Source: Mesorhizobium loti (lineage in GTDB: Bacteria; Pseudomonadota; Alphaproteobacteria; Rhizobiales; Rhizobiaceae). Taken from it: a DNA stretch of 64,000 nt. The first letter of the stretch is position 1. Each line of letters opens with the position of its first letter. The stretch is taken from assembly GCF_001510895.1 (NCBI RefSeq), contig NZ_LPWA01000099.1, positions 1-64,000 of the forward strand. The letters are read 5' to 3'. The position numbers and the translations under genes are program-made. Positions 7,631 through 17,621 of the stretch are shown here, in pieces. The notes under the pieces were generated by a model, which had not been told where the DNA came from, made no database searches, and saw nothing but the letters and a program-made list of their open reading frames with translations.

Positions 7631-8599
7631 ATGACCAAGACAGCCGAACATCCCGTCCTGCAGCTGGCCGTGCTTGTCGGCAGCCTGCGCGCCCAGTCGT
7701 TCAGCCGCAAGATCGCCAAGGCACTGGCCGCCCGCGCGCCGGACTCGCTGCGCTGCCGCTTCATCGAGATCGGCGAACTGCCCCTCTACAACGAGGATTT
7801 GGACGGCGACACGCCGCCCGCCGCCTGGTCGGCGTTCCGCGCCGCCATCAGGGAATGCGATGCGGTGCTGTTCGTGACGCCGGAATACAACCGTTCGATC
7901 CCAGGCTGCCTGAAGAACGCGCTCGATGTTGGCTCGCGCCCACCAGGCAAAAGCGTCTTCAAGGGCCTGCCCGCCGGCGTCGTCAGCGTCACGCCGAACA
8001 AGCTCGGCGCTTTCGGCGCCAACCACGCGATACGGCAGACCTTCGTCTTCCTCGACATGCCGGTGATGCAGCAGCCCGAGGCCTATATCAGCAACGTCGC
8101 CGAGCTCCTCGACGCCAACGGCGCGGTGAAGAACGGCGACACCGCCGCCTTCCTGGAGGATTTCATGGGCGCCCTGGAGATCTGGATCAGAACCGTGCGG
8201 CCCGGCGGCTCGTCCTTCGACGCCTTCATGAAGCAGCGCGAGAAGATCGCCGAGGACTATGTCAACGGCAACGCCACATCGCTGAAGGCGATCGTGACGC
8301 ATACCGAGCCGGCCACTTTCTTCTCGCCGCGCGGCGATCATCTCGAAGGCGCAAACGCCGTCGCCGGCCGCTACGAGCGCGACGCCGCCAGCTTTCACGA
8401 AGGCGGCAGCACCGACCTCGAGGTGCTGCAGGCCTCCGCGAGCGGCGACCTCGCCTTCTGGACCGGCCTGCAGCATGCGAAGGCACGCATGGGCAAGAAC
8501 GGCCAGCCCGCCGAGATGACCTTGCGTGTGACGGAGGTGTTCCGGCTGGAGGACGGCGCCTTCAAGCTGGTGCATCGCCACGCCGATCCGGCTCACTAA
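7631..8599 (+). CDS. NADPH-dependent FMN reductase fused to a SnoaL-like domain
   Basis: A 322-residue two-domain protein. Residues about 10-185 are a flavodoxin-like NADPH:FMN reductase, with the phosphate-binding loop VGSLRAQSFSRKIAKAL and the signature FVTPEYNRSIPGCLKNALD. Residues about 200-322 look like a SnoaL/DUF4440 cone domain (KQREKIAEDYVNGN..., ending VTEVFRLEDGAFKLVHRHAD). The first half is a quinone/chromate/azo-type reductase by family; the second half is usually a separate small protein. Their fusion suggests that the product of flavin reduction is handled on the same chain, which is inference. Confidence 0.85.
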   Translation: MTKTAEHPVLQLAVLVGSLRAQSFSRKIAKALAARAPDSLRCRFIEIGELPLYNEDLDGDTPPAAWSAFRAAIRECDAVLFVTPEYNRSIPGCLKNALDVGSRPPGKSVFKGLPAGVVSVTPNKLGAFGANHAIRQTFVFLDMPVMQQPEAYISNVAELLDANGAVKNGDTAAFLEDFMGALEIWIRTVRPGGSSFDAFMKQREKIAEDYVNGNATSLKAIVTHTEPATFFSPRGDHLEGANAVAGRYERDAASFHEGGSTDLEVLQASASGDLAFWTGLQHAKARMGKNGQPAEMTLRVTEVFRLEDGAFKLVHRHADPAH

Positions 8600-8726
8600 G
8601 GCAGCGCGCCTTAACCGCTCAGTTCCTTATCCGCGACACAATGCCGGGGCTCTTTGCAACCGCGGCCTATTCCCATTGCCTTGTCGGCGGCATATGTCGG
8701 ATACACGGTCGTGCCACTTCAGGGCC

Positions 8727-9922
8727 ATGACGACGACAAAGACAAGAATGGGCATGGAAGCGGAAATCTCGTCGGATTGGACCGGCGAGCCGGCGATCCT
8801 CGAAGGCGCAATCGTGATCGGCGCCGGCGCGGCGGGATTGGCGGCGGCGTACGCGTTGATCGAGGCCGGGATCGCCACCGAGATCCTCGAGCGCGAGGGA
8901 CGGCTGGCCGAGCCCTGGCACAATCGCCATGAGAACCTGCATCTCAACACGCATCGCGACCTCTCGACGCTGCCCGGCGTTTCCTTTCCGAAAGGCACGC
9001 CTGCCTTCCCGCACCGCAGCGCGGTGATCCGCCTCTTCAACGATTTCGCCCAGACGCACCGGCTGCCGATCGCCTTCGGCGTGATCGTCAAGGACATCGA
9101 ATTCCGCGGCGACCACTGGCTGGTCAAGACCAGCACGGGGCCGCGCGCGGCCCGGCATGTGGTGATCGCCACCGGGCGCGACCGGCAGCCCTTCATCCCG
9201 GCCTGGAAAGGCATGAAGGATTTTTCGGGCAAGATCATCCATTCGGCGGATTTCGGCCGGGCGGGAAATTACGCCGGGAAAAAGTGCTGGTGGTCGGCGC
9301 CGGCAATTCCGGCTTCGATGCACTCAACCATCTTTCCGGCGCCGAGACGGGGCAGATGTGGCTCGCGGCGCGCAACGGGCCGTCGCTCTTGCCGAAGCGC
9401 ATCGGCAAGATCGCCGTGCATCGCTTCTCGCCGGTCATGGCGAGCCTGCCGGCCCGGCTGGCGGATGCGGTGATGGCGGCGACGCAGCGGCTGGTGTTCG
9501 GCGACCTCAAGAAATTCGGACTGCCCCCTGCCCCGTCGGGCGGCGCCAGCCGCCTCGGCTCGGACTATACGGCGATCGCCGCCGACGACGGCGCGGTCGA
9601 TGCGATCAAGGCCGGCCGCATCGTCGTCGTGCCGCAGGTCAGGGAATTCAGGCGCGACAGCGTCGTTCTCGAAAACGGTCAGGCGATCGCGCCCGACATC
9701 GTCATTGCCGCCACCGGCTACCGCACCGGACTGGAAACGATGGTGGGCAGGCTCGGCGTGCTCGACGCCAAGGGCGTGCCGCTGTTCAACGGCGCGGCCA
9801 GCGATGTGAAATTGCCGGGTCTCTGGTTCACCGGCATGCGGCCGAGCATTCGCGGCTGCTTCGCCAATGCCCGCATCCAGGGTGCGGCGATCGCCCGCAA
9901 GATTGCCGGACGAAAGCGCTGA
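8727..9922 (+). CDS. FAD-dependent NAD(P)-binding monooxygenase, frameshifted as read
   Basis: A flavin-containing monooxygenase-like protein of about 398 residues. The FAD Rossmann motif GAIVIGAGAAGLAAAYALIEAG and the HLNTHRDLSTLPG region are read from 8727. The NADPH Rossmann motif VLVVGAGNSGFDALNHL and the C-terminal IVIAATGYRTGLE follow in another frame from about 9284. The break lies at a run of five A (9279-9283); GKK-VLVVG would need six. ATG 8694 is an alternative start. Substrate unknown (amine, ketone or indole-type substrates occur in the family). Confidence 0.82.
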
Positions 9923-9996
9923 GGCGCCATTCTCCGTGCGAAGCTTCCGTTTTTGGGTTGCCTTCCGGGCCACGGAACCCTATACGCCGCGAGCGT

Positions 9997-10073
9997 CGGA
10001 GTGTAGCGCAGCCTGGTAGCGCACCTGATTTGGGATCAGGGGGTCGCGTGTTCGAATCACGCCACTCCGACCA
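9997..10073 (+). tRNA. tRNA-Pro (anticodon TGG)
   Basis: A complete 77-base cloverleaf with acceptor CGGAGTG/CACTCCG, D arm AGCGCAGCCTGGTAGCGC, anticodon arm CCTGA-TTTGGGA-TCAGG (anticodon TGG, proline), T arm CGCGTGTTCGAATCACGCC and encoded CCA. Confidence 0.96.
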
Positions 10074-10220
10074 GTTTTCTCAGCATTCTGCCTGTGGGTC
10101 GGGCAGCCAGCGCTGCGGCAAGGTTGAGGACGGCCGGAGCCGACGGCTGCGCCGCAGCCTTGCCAGCTGGCGTCATTCTTTGGCCGGGAACCCTGCCCGG
10201 CCTTTGCAAGTTTTATTGCC

Positions 10221-10547
10221 ATGGCTGACACCCCGACCATCGCTCGCATCTGGCGCGGCCGGACCTTGCCCGAGAAGGCCGACGCCTATGAAGCCTATAA
10301 TTACGAGGTCGGCATCAAGCCGCTGATCGAAAAGGCGCTCGGCGTACAGACGTTTCGCGAGGACACGCCGACCCATTCGGAGTTCGTGACGATCTCCTAT
10401 TGGGAGAGCGTCGAGGCAATGGGACGTTTCACCGGCGGCGGTCCAACCGAGGTCCACCACCTCGACCGCGACGCGGAATTCCTGGTCGAGCTGCCGAAAA
10501 GCGTGCAGGTGCTGCGCCTGCTTACCAGCCATGGCAATACCGGCTGA
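10221..10547 (+). CDS. Antibiotic-biosynthesis-monooxygenase-like (ABM fold) protein
   Basis: A 108-residue dimeric alpha/beta-barrel type protein: TIARIWRGRTLPEKADAYEAYN, then FVTISYWESVEAMGRFTG near 52-70. The family includes small oxygenases without cofactor and many proteins of unknown role. There is no partner gene alongside; a tRNA lies upstream and the hdaA gene converges from the right. Function not assigned. Confidence 0.7.
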   Translation: MADTPTIARIWRGRTLPEKADAYEAYNYEVGIKPLIEKALGVQTFREDTPTHSEFVTISYWESVEAMGRFTGGGPTEVHHLDRDAEFLVELPKSVQVLRLLTSHGNTG

Positions 10548-10779
10548 CCTCTACAACGCGCTTTCGATGTCGGTCTTCGTGCTGCTCGGAGGCAAGTAAA
10601 CCCGCCGGGCGAGCCCCCAACAACCTCGAGCCCGGCGAGCCTACAACCCGATCTGGAACGCGACCGGGGCCGGGATCAACCGGCATTTCATGCGTTGCAA
10701 GATGGATGCCAGCAGGATTGTCCCGGAATGGGACAACGCGAACTTTTCCTTCTCCCTTGTGGGAGAACGAGGGGAGGCC

Positions 10780-11484
10780 CTAAATATCGAACTCGCCCTG
10801 CCCTTCGTCCATGGCACTGACGGTTTCGGCGGCAAGCGCGCGGGTGATCGGCGTCTTGCGCTCCAGCGCGGCGCGGTCGAGGCGCTCGACGACGCGCATG
10901 GCGGTCGCCAGCGAGCGCTCGATGCGCCGCACCAGATATTGCACGACATGCGGCTCGACCTCGACCTGGCGGTCGGCGAACAGCTTTGTGATGACGCCGG
11001 CGAGCAGCAGGTCGTCCGGCTCATGGATCTCGACCGTCGCCGCCGCCTTCAGCCGCGAGATGAGGTCGGGCAACGCGACGCGCCAGGCGGAGGGAAAACG
11101 CCGCGCCGTCAGAAGCAACGTGGAGCCGGCACCGCGCACCGTGTTGATCAGGTGGAAGAGGCCTTGCTCGTCGATCGGGCCCTTGTCGATGTCGTCGATC
11201 AGCGCAGGCCTGGCGCCGAGGCTGGCGATGTGCTCGCCGATCCTGCCGGGATCGACGGCCACCGCGTTGGCATGTGTTTGCCAGATCTGAGCGAGATGCG
11301 TCTTGCCGGAACCCGGAGGGCCGGCGAGCACCACCACCGGCGAGGGCCAGTCCGGCCAGCGGTCGACAAGCGCCGCGGCCTCGGCGTTCGTGCCGGAGAC
11401 GACGAGCTCGTCGCGCGAATAGCCGGTGCCGTGGCCGAGATCGAGCGGCAGCTGGCGCGGCGGATCGGTGCGCTGCGAAGCCAT
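10780..11484 (-). CDS. hdaA: HdaA, DnaA-inactivating AAA+ protein
   Basis: A 234-residue DnaA-related ATPase without the DNA-binding domain. A QLPLDL beta-clamp-binding motif sits at residues 11-16, a Walker A GPPGSGKT at 55-62, a Walker B-like LIDDID at 95-100 and a sensor-2 region with AMRVVERLDRAAL. In Caulobacter and rhizobia HdaA binds the DNA polymerase clamp and stimulates DnaA-ATP hydrolysis, preventing re-initiation of replication. It follows the AI-2E permease gene by one base, the usual order in this group. Confidence 0.92.
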   Translation of the reverse strand: MASQRTDPPRQLPLDLGHGTGYSRDELVVSGTNAEAAALVDRWPDWPSPVVVLAGPPGSGKTHLAQIWQTHANAVAVDPGRIGEHIASLGARPALIDDIDKGPIDEQGLFHLINTVRGAGSTLLLTARRFPSAWRVALPDLISRLKAAATVEIHEPDDLLLAGVITKLFADRQVEVEPHVVQYLVRRIERSLATAMRVVERLDRAALERKTPITRALAAETVSAMDEGQGEFDI

Positions 11485-11485
11485 C

Positions 11486-12678
11486 TCAGCCACGCGGCGA
11501 GCGGTGACCGCCGCCGCGATCGGCCGGCAGCGGCGGCGTGGGCTCAGTGGCATGGCCGTTGTAAAGCGGCGATTCGAGATAGCGGGCAATCGCAAAGCGC
11601 ACTAGCACGGCGATCGCCGCAGAGGCAGGCACCGCGATCAGCAGGCCGACGAAGCCAAACAGCGCGCCGAAGGCAAACAGCGCGAACATCAGCCAGACCG
11701 GATGCAGGCCGACGCTTTTGCCGACCAGCCTCGGCTGCAGGATGTTGCCCTCGATGAATTGGCCGACGAAGAACACGCAGGCCACCGCCACGATCATCGT
11801 CCAGTCCGGCCAGAACTGGACGAAGGCGACGCCGACGGCGAGCACCAGCCCGGTCAGCGAGCGACATAGGGGATGAAGGAGATCAGCCCGGCGAAGAAGC
11901 CGATGAGGATGGCGAAGTTCAGCCCGGTCAGTGTCAGGCCGGTGGCGTACATGGCACCGAGCACAAGGCAAAGCGTGCCCTGTCCGCGCACGAAACCGGC
12001 GGTAGCGGTGTTGATGTCGCGGGCGAGCGCTCTGACGGTCTCGACATAGTCGCGCGGCACCCAGCTGTCGACCACGGCCACCATGCGGTCCCAGTCGAGC
12101 AGCATGTAGAAGGCAACGACGGGGGTGACGACGAACAGGCTGACGACCGAGACCAGCGCCACGCCCGAGCTCCAGATCGAGGTGAAGACCGTGGTCAACA
12201 GGCTGAAACCGGAGGTGAGCAGCGAGTTCAGCCCGTCGCGCAGGCCGGCGGCGTTGACGCCAAAACGCTGCTCCAGCCATTTCGGGTCGAAGCTGGTGAT
12301 CAGCGACTGCAGGCGCGTGAGATATTCCGGCAGCTTGCGGGCGAAATCGGCCATCTGCGTCGCCAGCACCGGCACCAGGATGACGAAGGCGAGCACGACG
12401 ACGACGATGAAGGCAATGAGGATCACCACCGTCGCCATCAGCCGGGAAAGCCCCAGCCGCTCCAGCCGGTCGGCGACCGGATCGAGGAAATAGGCCAGCA
12501 CCATGCCGGCGACGAAGGGCAGCAGGATGCCGGAGAAGACGTAGAGGAACAGCGCCAGAAGCACGGCGACGATCAGCCAGAACGCGATCTGCCGGCGCAA
12601 CGCGGTCGATGCCGCGGCCGTCCAAGCTTCGCTGTCAGGTGCCCGTCGTGGAACTGCTGTTCTGGGAGCCTTCGCCAT
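11486..12678 (-). CDS. AI-2E/PerM-family membrane permease, frameshifted as read
   Basis: About 397 residues with seven or eight membrane helices: a hydrophobic pair at 30-75, a long periplasmic or cytoplasmic helical region, then VVTPVVAFYMLLDWDR and FAILIGFFAGLISFIPYV. After this motif the frame breaks near 11860; SLTGLVLAVGVAFVQFWPDW..., FIEGNILQPRLVGKSVGLHPVW and the end continue in another frame. One G missing in GGCTCG explains it. The family exports small molecules or acts as a Na+/H+ antiporter; the role here is unknown. Its start overlaps the preceding gene's end by 44 bases. Confidence 0.85.
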
Positions 12679-13207
12679 AGCCGCTCATATGCCTTAGCCA
12701 GGCCACGAGATAGGCCGCGGCCGAAGCCACGGTCAAGACCCCGGACAGCAATATGAGCGCCGGCCGAAGCGGATCGAGATGGACGGAAAAGGCGAGTTCG
12801 CCCAGAACCAGCGCCGCCAGCGCGATCTGTACGGCGGTGTTCGCCTTGGACACAAAGAGCGGCTTCATCTCGACCGGATGCGCCATCACGCTGGACAAAA
12901 GCACGGCGCAGATGATCAGCCCATCGCGCGAGACCATGGTCACGACAAGCCAGAGCGGCAGTTCGCCGGCGAAGCCCATGACGACGAACACCGAGACCAA
13001 CAGGAGCTTGTCGGCCATCGGATCGAGATAGGCGCCGAGGCGAGAGGACAATTGATAGCGGCGCGCGATGAAGCCGTCGACGCCGTCGGACAGGCCGGCG
13101 ACGAGGAAGCCGGCAAAGGCCCAGTCCCAACGCGCCTGCAGCATAGCCAGCACCACGGCCGGCACCAGCAGCATCCGCATGATCGTGATCATGTTGGGTA
13201 TGGTCAC
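12635..13207 (-). CDS. CDP-alcohol phosphatidyltransferase family protein
   Basis: A 190-residue integral membrane enzyme with the CDP-alcohol transferase signature DGVDGFIARR...GAYLDPMADK (Dx2DGx2ARx8Gx3Dx3D) near residues 40-65 and about five membrane helices. It would transfer a phosphatidyl group from CDP-diacylglycerol to an alcohol, as in phosphatidylglycerophosphate or cardiolipin synthesis. A second, more canonical PgsA is at 50371, so this copy may have a different alcohol acceptor. GTG at 13207 is chosen because the family N-terminus IPNMITIMRMLLVP begins there. Confidence 0.85.
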   Translation of the reverse strand: MTIPNMITIMRMLLVPAVVLAMLQARWDWAFAGFLVAGLSDGVDGFIARRYQLSSRLGAYLDPMADKLLLVSVFVVMGFAGELPLWLVVTMVSRDGLIICAVLLSSVMAHPVEMKPLFVSKANTAVQIALAALVLGELAFSVHLDPLRPALILLSGVLTVASAAAYLVAWLRHMSGYGEGSQNSSSTTGT

Positions 13208-13593
13208 GTGATGTCCCGTCGTGGTGTGTTTTGGGAAATAGATGAGGGAGATGCGCAGATTGGGCAAGTGGAAGCGGCGCGGAAGCTGCCAATCTCCCCC
13301 TTGCGGGGGAGATGCCTGGCAAGGCAGAGGGGGGTGCTGTCCCGCTGCGTCTCGGAGCGTTTCTCACCTGCGCCGGCAGACTGATACCGATGGCTGGCGT
13401 TCCTTCACACCCCCCTCTGTCCTGCCGGACATCTCCCCCGCAAGGGGGGAGATTGGCCGTCACCTTGGCCTTCGCCAATCGTCTACGTTGGGTGCCTCCT
13501 TTCCACGGTTTTGTCGGCTGAGGTGTCCGTCATCCTTGCTCCCCGAAACCATTCATGCGAAGAGCCCGCAATGGAAACAGGGACGAGCCGAAG
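13208..13593. other. Intergenic region upstream of purM
   Basis: The divergent promoters for the permease block and purM should lie here. Most of the stretch (13289-13457) is occupied by a palindromic repeat element; no gene is seen. Confidence 0.5.
13289..13457. repeat. Composite palindromic repeat, copy 1
   Basis: The left arm starts CCAATCTCCCCCTTGCGGGG, continues GAGATGCCTGGCAAGGCAGA and ends in a G run. The right arm is its inverse (CTGTCCTGCCGGACATCTC, then CCCGCAAGGGGGGAGATTGG). A less conserved centre of about 80 bases lies between them. Four more copies are in this window (16288, 30283, 32624, 56150). All sit at gene edges. It is a mobile-looking non-coding repeat family. Confidence 0.85.
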
Positions 13594-14668
<1,075 letters not shown>

Positions 14669-14672
<4 letters not shown>

Positions 14673-15376
14673 GCAGGAAACGCACGGTTGTCCTGATCTC
14701 GGGGCGCGGCTCGAACATGACGGCGCTGATCGCGGCCGCCAGCGATCCAACCTATCCGGCCGAGATCGTCGGCGTCATCTCCGACCGCGCCAACGCCGCG
14801 GGGCTCGGCATCGCGCAGTCGCGCGGCATCGCCACCAAGGTCATCCAGCGTGCCGACCATCCGAGCAAGGACGCCTATGACGCCGCGATCGATGCCGCGC
14901 TTGCCGGCTTCGGCGCCGAGATCGTGGCCTTGGCCGGCTATATGCGCATCCTCGGCCGTGGCCTGGTCGAAAAATGGCAGGGGCGCATGGTCAACATCCA
15001 CCCTGCCCTGCTGCCGGCCTTCAAGGGGCTGGACACGCATGCGCGCGCGTTGCGCGCCGGCGTGCGCATCCATGGCTGTTCGGTGCATTTCGTCACGCCC
15101 GAGATGGATGACGGCCCGATCATCGCGCAGGCCGCCGTGCCGGTGATGGTCGGCGACAATGAGGACACGCTGGCGGCGCGGGTGCTGAAGGTCGAGCACC
15201 GGCTCTACCCGCTGGCGCTGGGGCTGGTCGCCGAGGGCAAGGCGCGCATGGAAAAGGGCCACACCGTGCTTGCCCATTTCGCCGACGACGCCGACAACGC
15301 CACCTCGGTGGTGATGGCGCCGGATCCGCTGCGCGAGGAGACCGACCTCGAACAATTGGCACGGATCACGCCGTAG
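14669..15376 (+). CDS. purN: Phosphoribosylglycinamide formyltransferase PurN
   Basis: A 235-residue GAR transformylase that uses 10-formyl-tetrahydrofolate in the third step of purine synthesis. The phosphate-binding loop ISGRGSNM is at 10-17, the catalytic Asn/His in [13 protein letters not shown] (N109, H111) and the catalytic Asp in PEMDDGPI (D147). The ATG overlaps the purM stop (ATGA), so the two genes are translationally coupled. The tail after about residue 200 is slightly longer than in E. coli. Confidence 0.97.
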
Positions 15377-15405
15377 TTTGAGGGTGCCACTCAGGATCTG
15401 AGGTC

Positions 15406-15726
15406 TTGGAGATCTTCGACAGCGCGGCCCGCACCAAAGGCGATCTCGCCGGCGTCTTCGAGTATGAAGAGGCCGACGGACCGCAAAACGCCACGGCATA
15501 TTTCTACCTGTATGAAACCGCTGGGCCGGTTGTCGGCGCGATCCTCGTGCAGTCAGGGGCCTGGTCGATCACCGAGGCCGACATTGCCGTCAGATGGGAC
15601 AGGGACGAGCAACGCGTGGGCCTGTTCGTCTTTGGCGTGCTTACAGCCGCCTTTGATATCGCGACGGGGGCAAGATACGGTGGTAGGCATGGCGAGGATT
15701 TCAACGCTGAGATTCCCTGGTCCTGA
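15406..15726 (+). CDS. Hypothetical protein (106 aa)
   Basis: The protein begins EIFDSAARTKGDLAGVFEYEEADG and includes the hydrophobic strand GPVVGAILVQSGAW. It probably starts at TTG 15406, which has TGAGG just upstream; no ATG is available before the conserved-looking part. Seven bases separate it from the SixA gene. No known domain. Confidence 0.55.
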   Translation: MEIFDSAARTKGDLAGVFEYEEADGPQNATAYFYLYETAGPVVGAILVQSGAWSITEADIAVRWDRDEQRVGLFVFGVLTAAFDIATGARYGGRHGEDFNAEIPWS

Positions 15727-15732
15727 ACGCCG

Positions 15733-16242
15733 ATGAAACACCTTCTTGTGCTGCGCCACGCCAAGTCGAGCTGGGACGATCCCAAGCTTGAGGATTTCGA
15801 CCGCCCTCTCGCCCCGCGCGGGCTGAAGACCGCGCCGCTGATGGGGCGCGAGCTTTCGCGGCGCGGCTGGCTGCCGGATCTGGCGCTGGTCTCGCCGGCG
15901 TTGCGCACCCGTGACACCTGGCGGCTGGTCGCCCAGGAGCTGCCGAAGCATGTGCCGGCGGAATTCGCCGAGGAACTCTACGAGGCCGCGCCGGCGGCTA
16001 TCCTGGCGCGCGTGCGGCAGGCCAAGGCGAAGAGCCTGATCGTGATCGGCCACAATCCCGGCCTGCAGAATTTTGCGCTACGGCTCGCCGGCGCGGGATC
16101 GGATGCGGACGTGTTCAAGAAGATCGAAGCGAAGTTCCCGACGGCAGCACTGGTACGGTTCACTGTGAAGGATGATTGGGCGAACCTCGATTTCGGCGAC
16201 GCCCGGCTGACGCATTGCGTCAGGCCGAAGGATTTGGGGTAG
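15733..16242 (+). CDS. SixA-type histidine phosphatase
   Basis: A 169-residue phosphohistidine/phosphoglycerate-mutase-like phosphatase. The catalytic RHA motif is in LVLRHAKSSWDD (R8, H9) and the second histidine in VIGHNPGLQNF (H107). Short SixA-type enzymes dephosphorylate phosphohistidine on signalling or PTS proteins; the physiological substrate in rhizobia is not settled. Complete at both ends. Confidence 0.88.
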   Translation: MKHLLVLRHAKSSWDDPKLEDFDRPLAPRGLKTAPLMGRELSRRGWLPDLALVSPALRTRDTWRLVAQELPKHVPAEFAEELYEAAPAAILARVRQAKAKSLIVIGHNPGLQNFALRLAGAGSDADVFKKIEAKFPTAALVRFTVKDDWANLDFGDARLTHCVRPKDLG

Positions 16243-16287
16243 CACGCTTTTGTGGCGGCTGGACATGTCGTCACCAGCAATAGGTTA

Positions 16288-16470
16288 GCGGGACAGCACC
16301 CCCCTCTGTCCTGCCGGACATCTCCCCCGCGAGGGGGGAGATTGGCAGCGTCGTTGGGCGGCGCTTTCCCCCTGCAACGTTGGCGATTGGCGAAGGCGGA
16401 GGCGACATCGGATCTCCCCCCTTGCGGGGGAGATGTCCAGCAGGACAGAGGGGGGTGTGACGGAACGCCA
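16288..16470. repeat. Composite palindromic repeat, copy 2
   Basis: The same structure as at 13289, in the opposite arm order. It runs from GCGGGACAGCACCCCCCTC to GGACAGAGGGGGGTGTGACG, with the two GGGGGAGAT palindromes at about 16321-16345 and 16411-16437. It lies between the SixA gene and the first DUF680 gene. Confidence 0.85.
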
Positions 16471-16480
16471 GCCTAGCCGA

Positions 16481-16509
16481 AAAGGCGGCGGGCCTGGCCC
16501 GCCGCCTTT
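16481..16509 (-). terminator. Terminator-like hairpin after DUF680 gene 1
   Basis: A near-perfect inverted repeat AAAGGCGGCGGGC / GCCCGCCGCCTTT with a tiny loop, 21 bases past the stop of the minus-strand gene at 16530. The T run is short, so termination may be weak. Confidence 0.6.
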
Positions 16510-16529
16510 GGCAGTTCGGGAGGCAAAAC

Positions 16530-16772
16530 TCAATTGCCCCAGATGCCCTGGCCCGGATCCGGCCAGGTCTGGGACGGCGCGGGTCCGGTCGTCATCGTGG
16601 AGTCCACATTTGCCGGCTTGGCGGTCTCGTGCTTCCGCACCGAAGCAGTGGGCCCGCGGTCGACGCTGGCAGTCGGCTGATTGGAATTGTCCGCGCCGTA
16701 ATGGTCGCTGCCGGCGAAGGCGGAGCCAATGGCGAGAAGCATGGCGGTAGTGGTGAGAGCGATCCTGGTCAT
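16530..16772 (-). CDS. DUF680 exported small protein, copy 1
   Basis: An 80-residue protein. An N-terminal signal peptide (MTRIALTTTAMLLAIGSAFAG, cleavage after AFA) is followed by the family core GSDHYGADNSNQPTASVD, a variable middle with ASVRKHETAK, and the end GQGIWGN. DUF680 is a Mesorhizobium-centred family of small periplasmic proteins of unknown function. Four copies in a row on this strand occupy 16530-17885. Confidence 0.85.
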   Translation of the reverse strand: MTRIALTTTAMLLAIGSAFAGSDHYGADNSNQPTASVDRGPTASVRKHETAKPANVDSTMTTGPAPSQTWPDPGQGIWGN

Positions 16773-16829
16773 TTCAGAAGTTCCGATTGTTGAGTGTGAA
16801 TGGGAGTTTTCGAAGAAGGTCGGACGCCG

Positions 16830-17075
16830 TCACTTGCCCCAGAGGCCATCGTCGTTGTGCCGGGCGATGATGTCGGCGACGGTCTCGCCGGTGCCGGTCG
16901 TTACCGAAGCCTGGTGATGCGCCATGTCCCGCACGCGGATCGAGCTTGTCGTCAAGTGATCGGCGCCGGCGGTCGGCTGGTTGGCGCTGTCGGCGCCATA
17001 ATGGTCGCTGCCGGCAGAGGCGCTGCCCATGGCAGCGACGAGCATGGCGGCCGCGACGAATGCGATCCTGGTCAT
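16830..17075 (-). CDS. DUF680 exported small protein, copy 2
   Basis: 81 residues. Signal peptide MTRIAFVAAAMLVAAMGSAS, then GSDHYGADSANQPTAGADHL and the shared C-terminal DDGLWGK. The middle (SSIRVRDMAHHQASVTTGTG) differs from its neighbours. The gaps to copies 1 and 3 (57 and 280 bases) are large enough for separate promoters. Function unknown. Confidence 0.85.
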   Translation of the reverse strand: MTRIAFVAAAMLVAAMGSASAGSDHYGADSANQPTAGADHLTTSSIRVRDMAHHQASVTTGTGETVADIIARHNDDGLWGK

Positions 17076-17295
17076 TTGAGCGTTCCTTGTCCTGTCGTTT
17101 GATCGGCGGCGCCTTGGGAGGATGGCCCCGCTGCCGACAAGACCCGGAACGGCCTGGATTTATTCCCGAGCGAAATCTCTTCTTCGCCGATCGTTTCGCC
17201 GCCCCAGTCGAGACCTGGCCTGGAAAGCTGATCTCGAACAATGGGTTAGAAGGAAGTTCTGGCCGCCCGATTCAGGCATGCCGATAGCCGGCTCC

Positions 17296-17328
17296 ACAAA
17301 AACAGAGCGGCGGGACAAGCCCGCCGCT
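17296..17328 (-). terminator. Rho-independent terminator after DUF680 copy 3
   Basis: On the minus strand the stem GCGGCGGGC / GCCCGCCGC (17307-17327, here read on +) is followed by TCTGTTTTT. It lies 28 bases after the stop of the gene at 17356. Confidence 0.75.
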
Positions 17329-17355
17329 TTGAGGTCTATTGAAGATCGGAACCGG

Positions 17356-17562
17356 TTAGTGGTTGCCGAAGAGGTCGCGGTCGCTGCCTTGGGTCAGCGG
17401 CTTCTGGCCATTCGCATCCGACTTCTTGACCGAAGCGGTATACGAGGTGTCGACCGAAGCGGCCGGCTGGTTGGCATTGGCCGAACCGTAGTTATCGGAG
17501 CCGGCGAAAGCGGCACCGGTGGCCACGAGAAGAGCGGCAGCGGTAAGAGCGATCTTGGTCAT
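17356..17562 (-). CDS. DUF680 exported small protein, copy 3
   Basis: 68 residues, the shortest copy. Signal peptide MTKIALTAAALLVATGAAFA, then GSDNYGSANANQPAASVDTS, ASVKKSDANGQ and DRDLFGNH. The signal peptide is almost identical to copy 4, which suggests a recent duplication between these two. Ends in its own terminator. Confidence 0.85.
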   Translation of the reverse strand: MTKIALTAAALLVATGAAFAGSDNYGSANANQPAASVDTSYTASVKKSDANGQKPLTQGSDRDLFGNH

Positions 17563-17621
17563 TTTCAGGTACTCCAGATTTTGAGTGTCGATGCTTAAGT
17601 TGGTTCGGGACGGAGAGCGGC

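Noticed and set aside
13289..13457. CRISPR-like repetition
   Set aside because: The repeats are paired inverse palindromes with one variable centre, not regularly spaced direct repeats with spacers. No cas genes are present.
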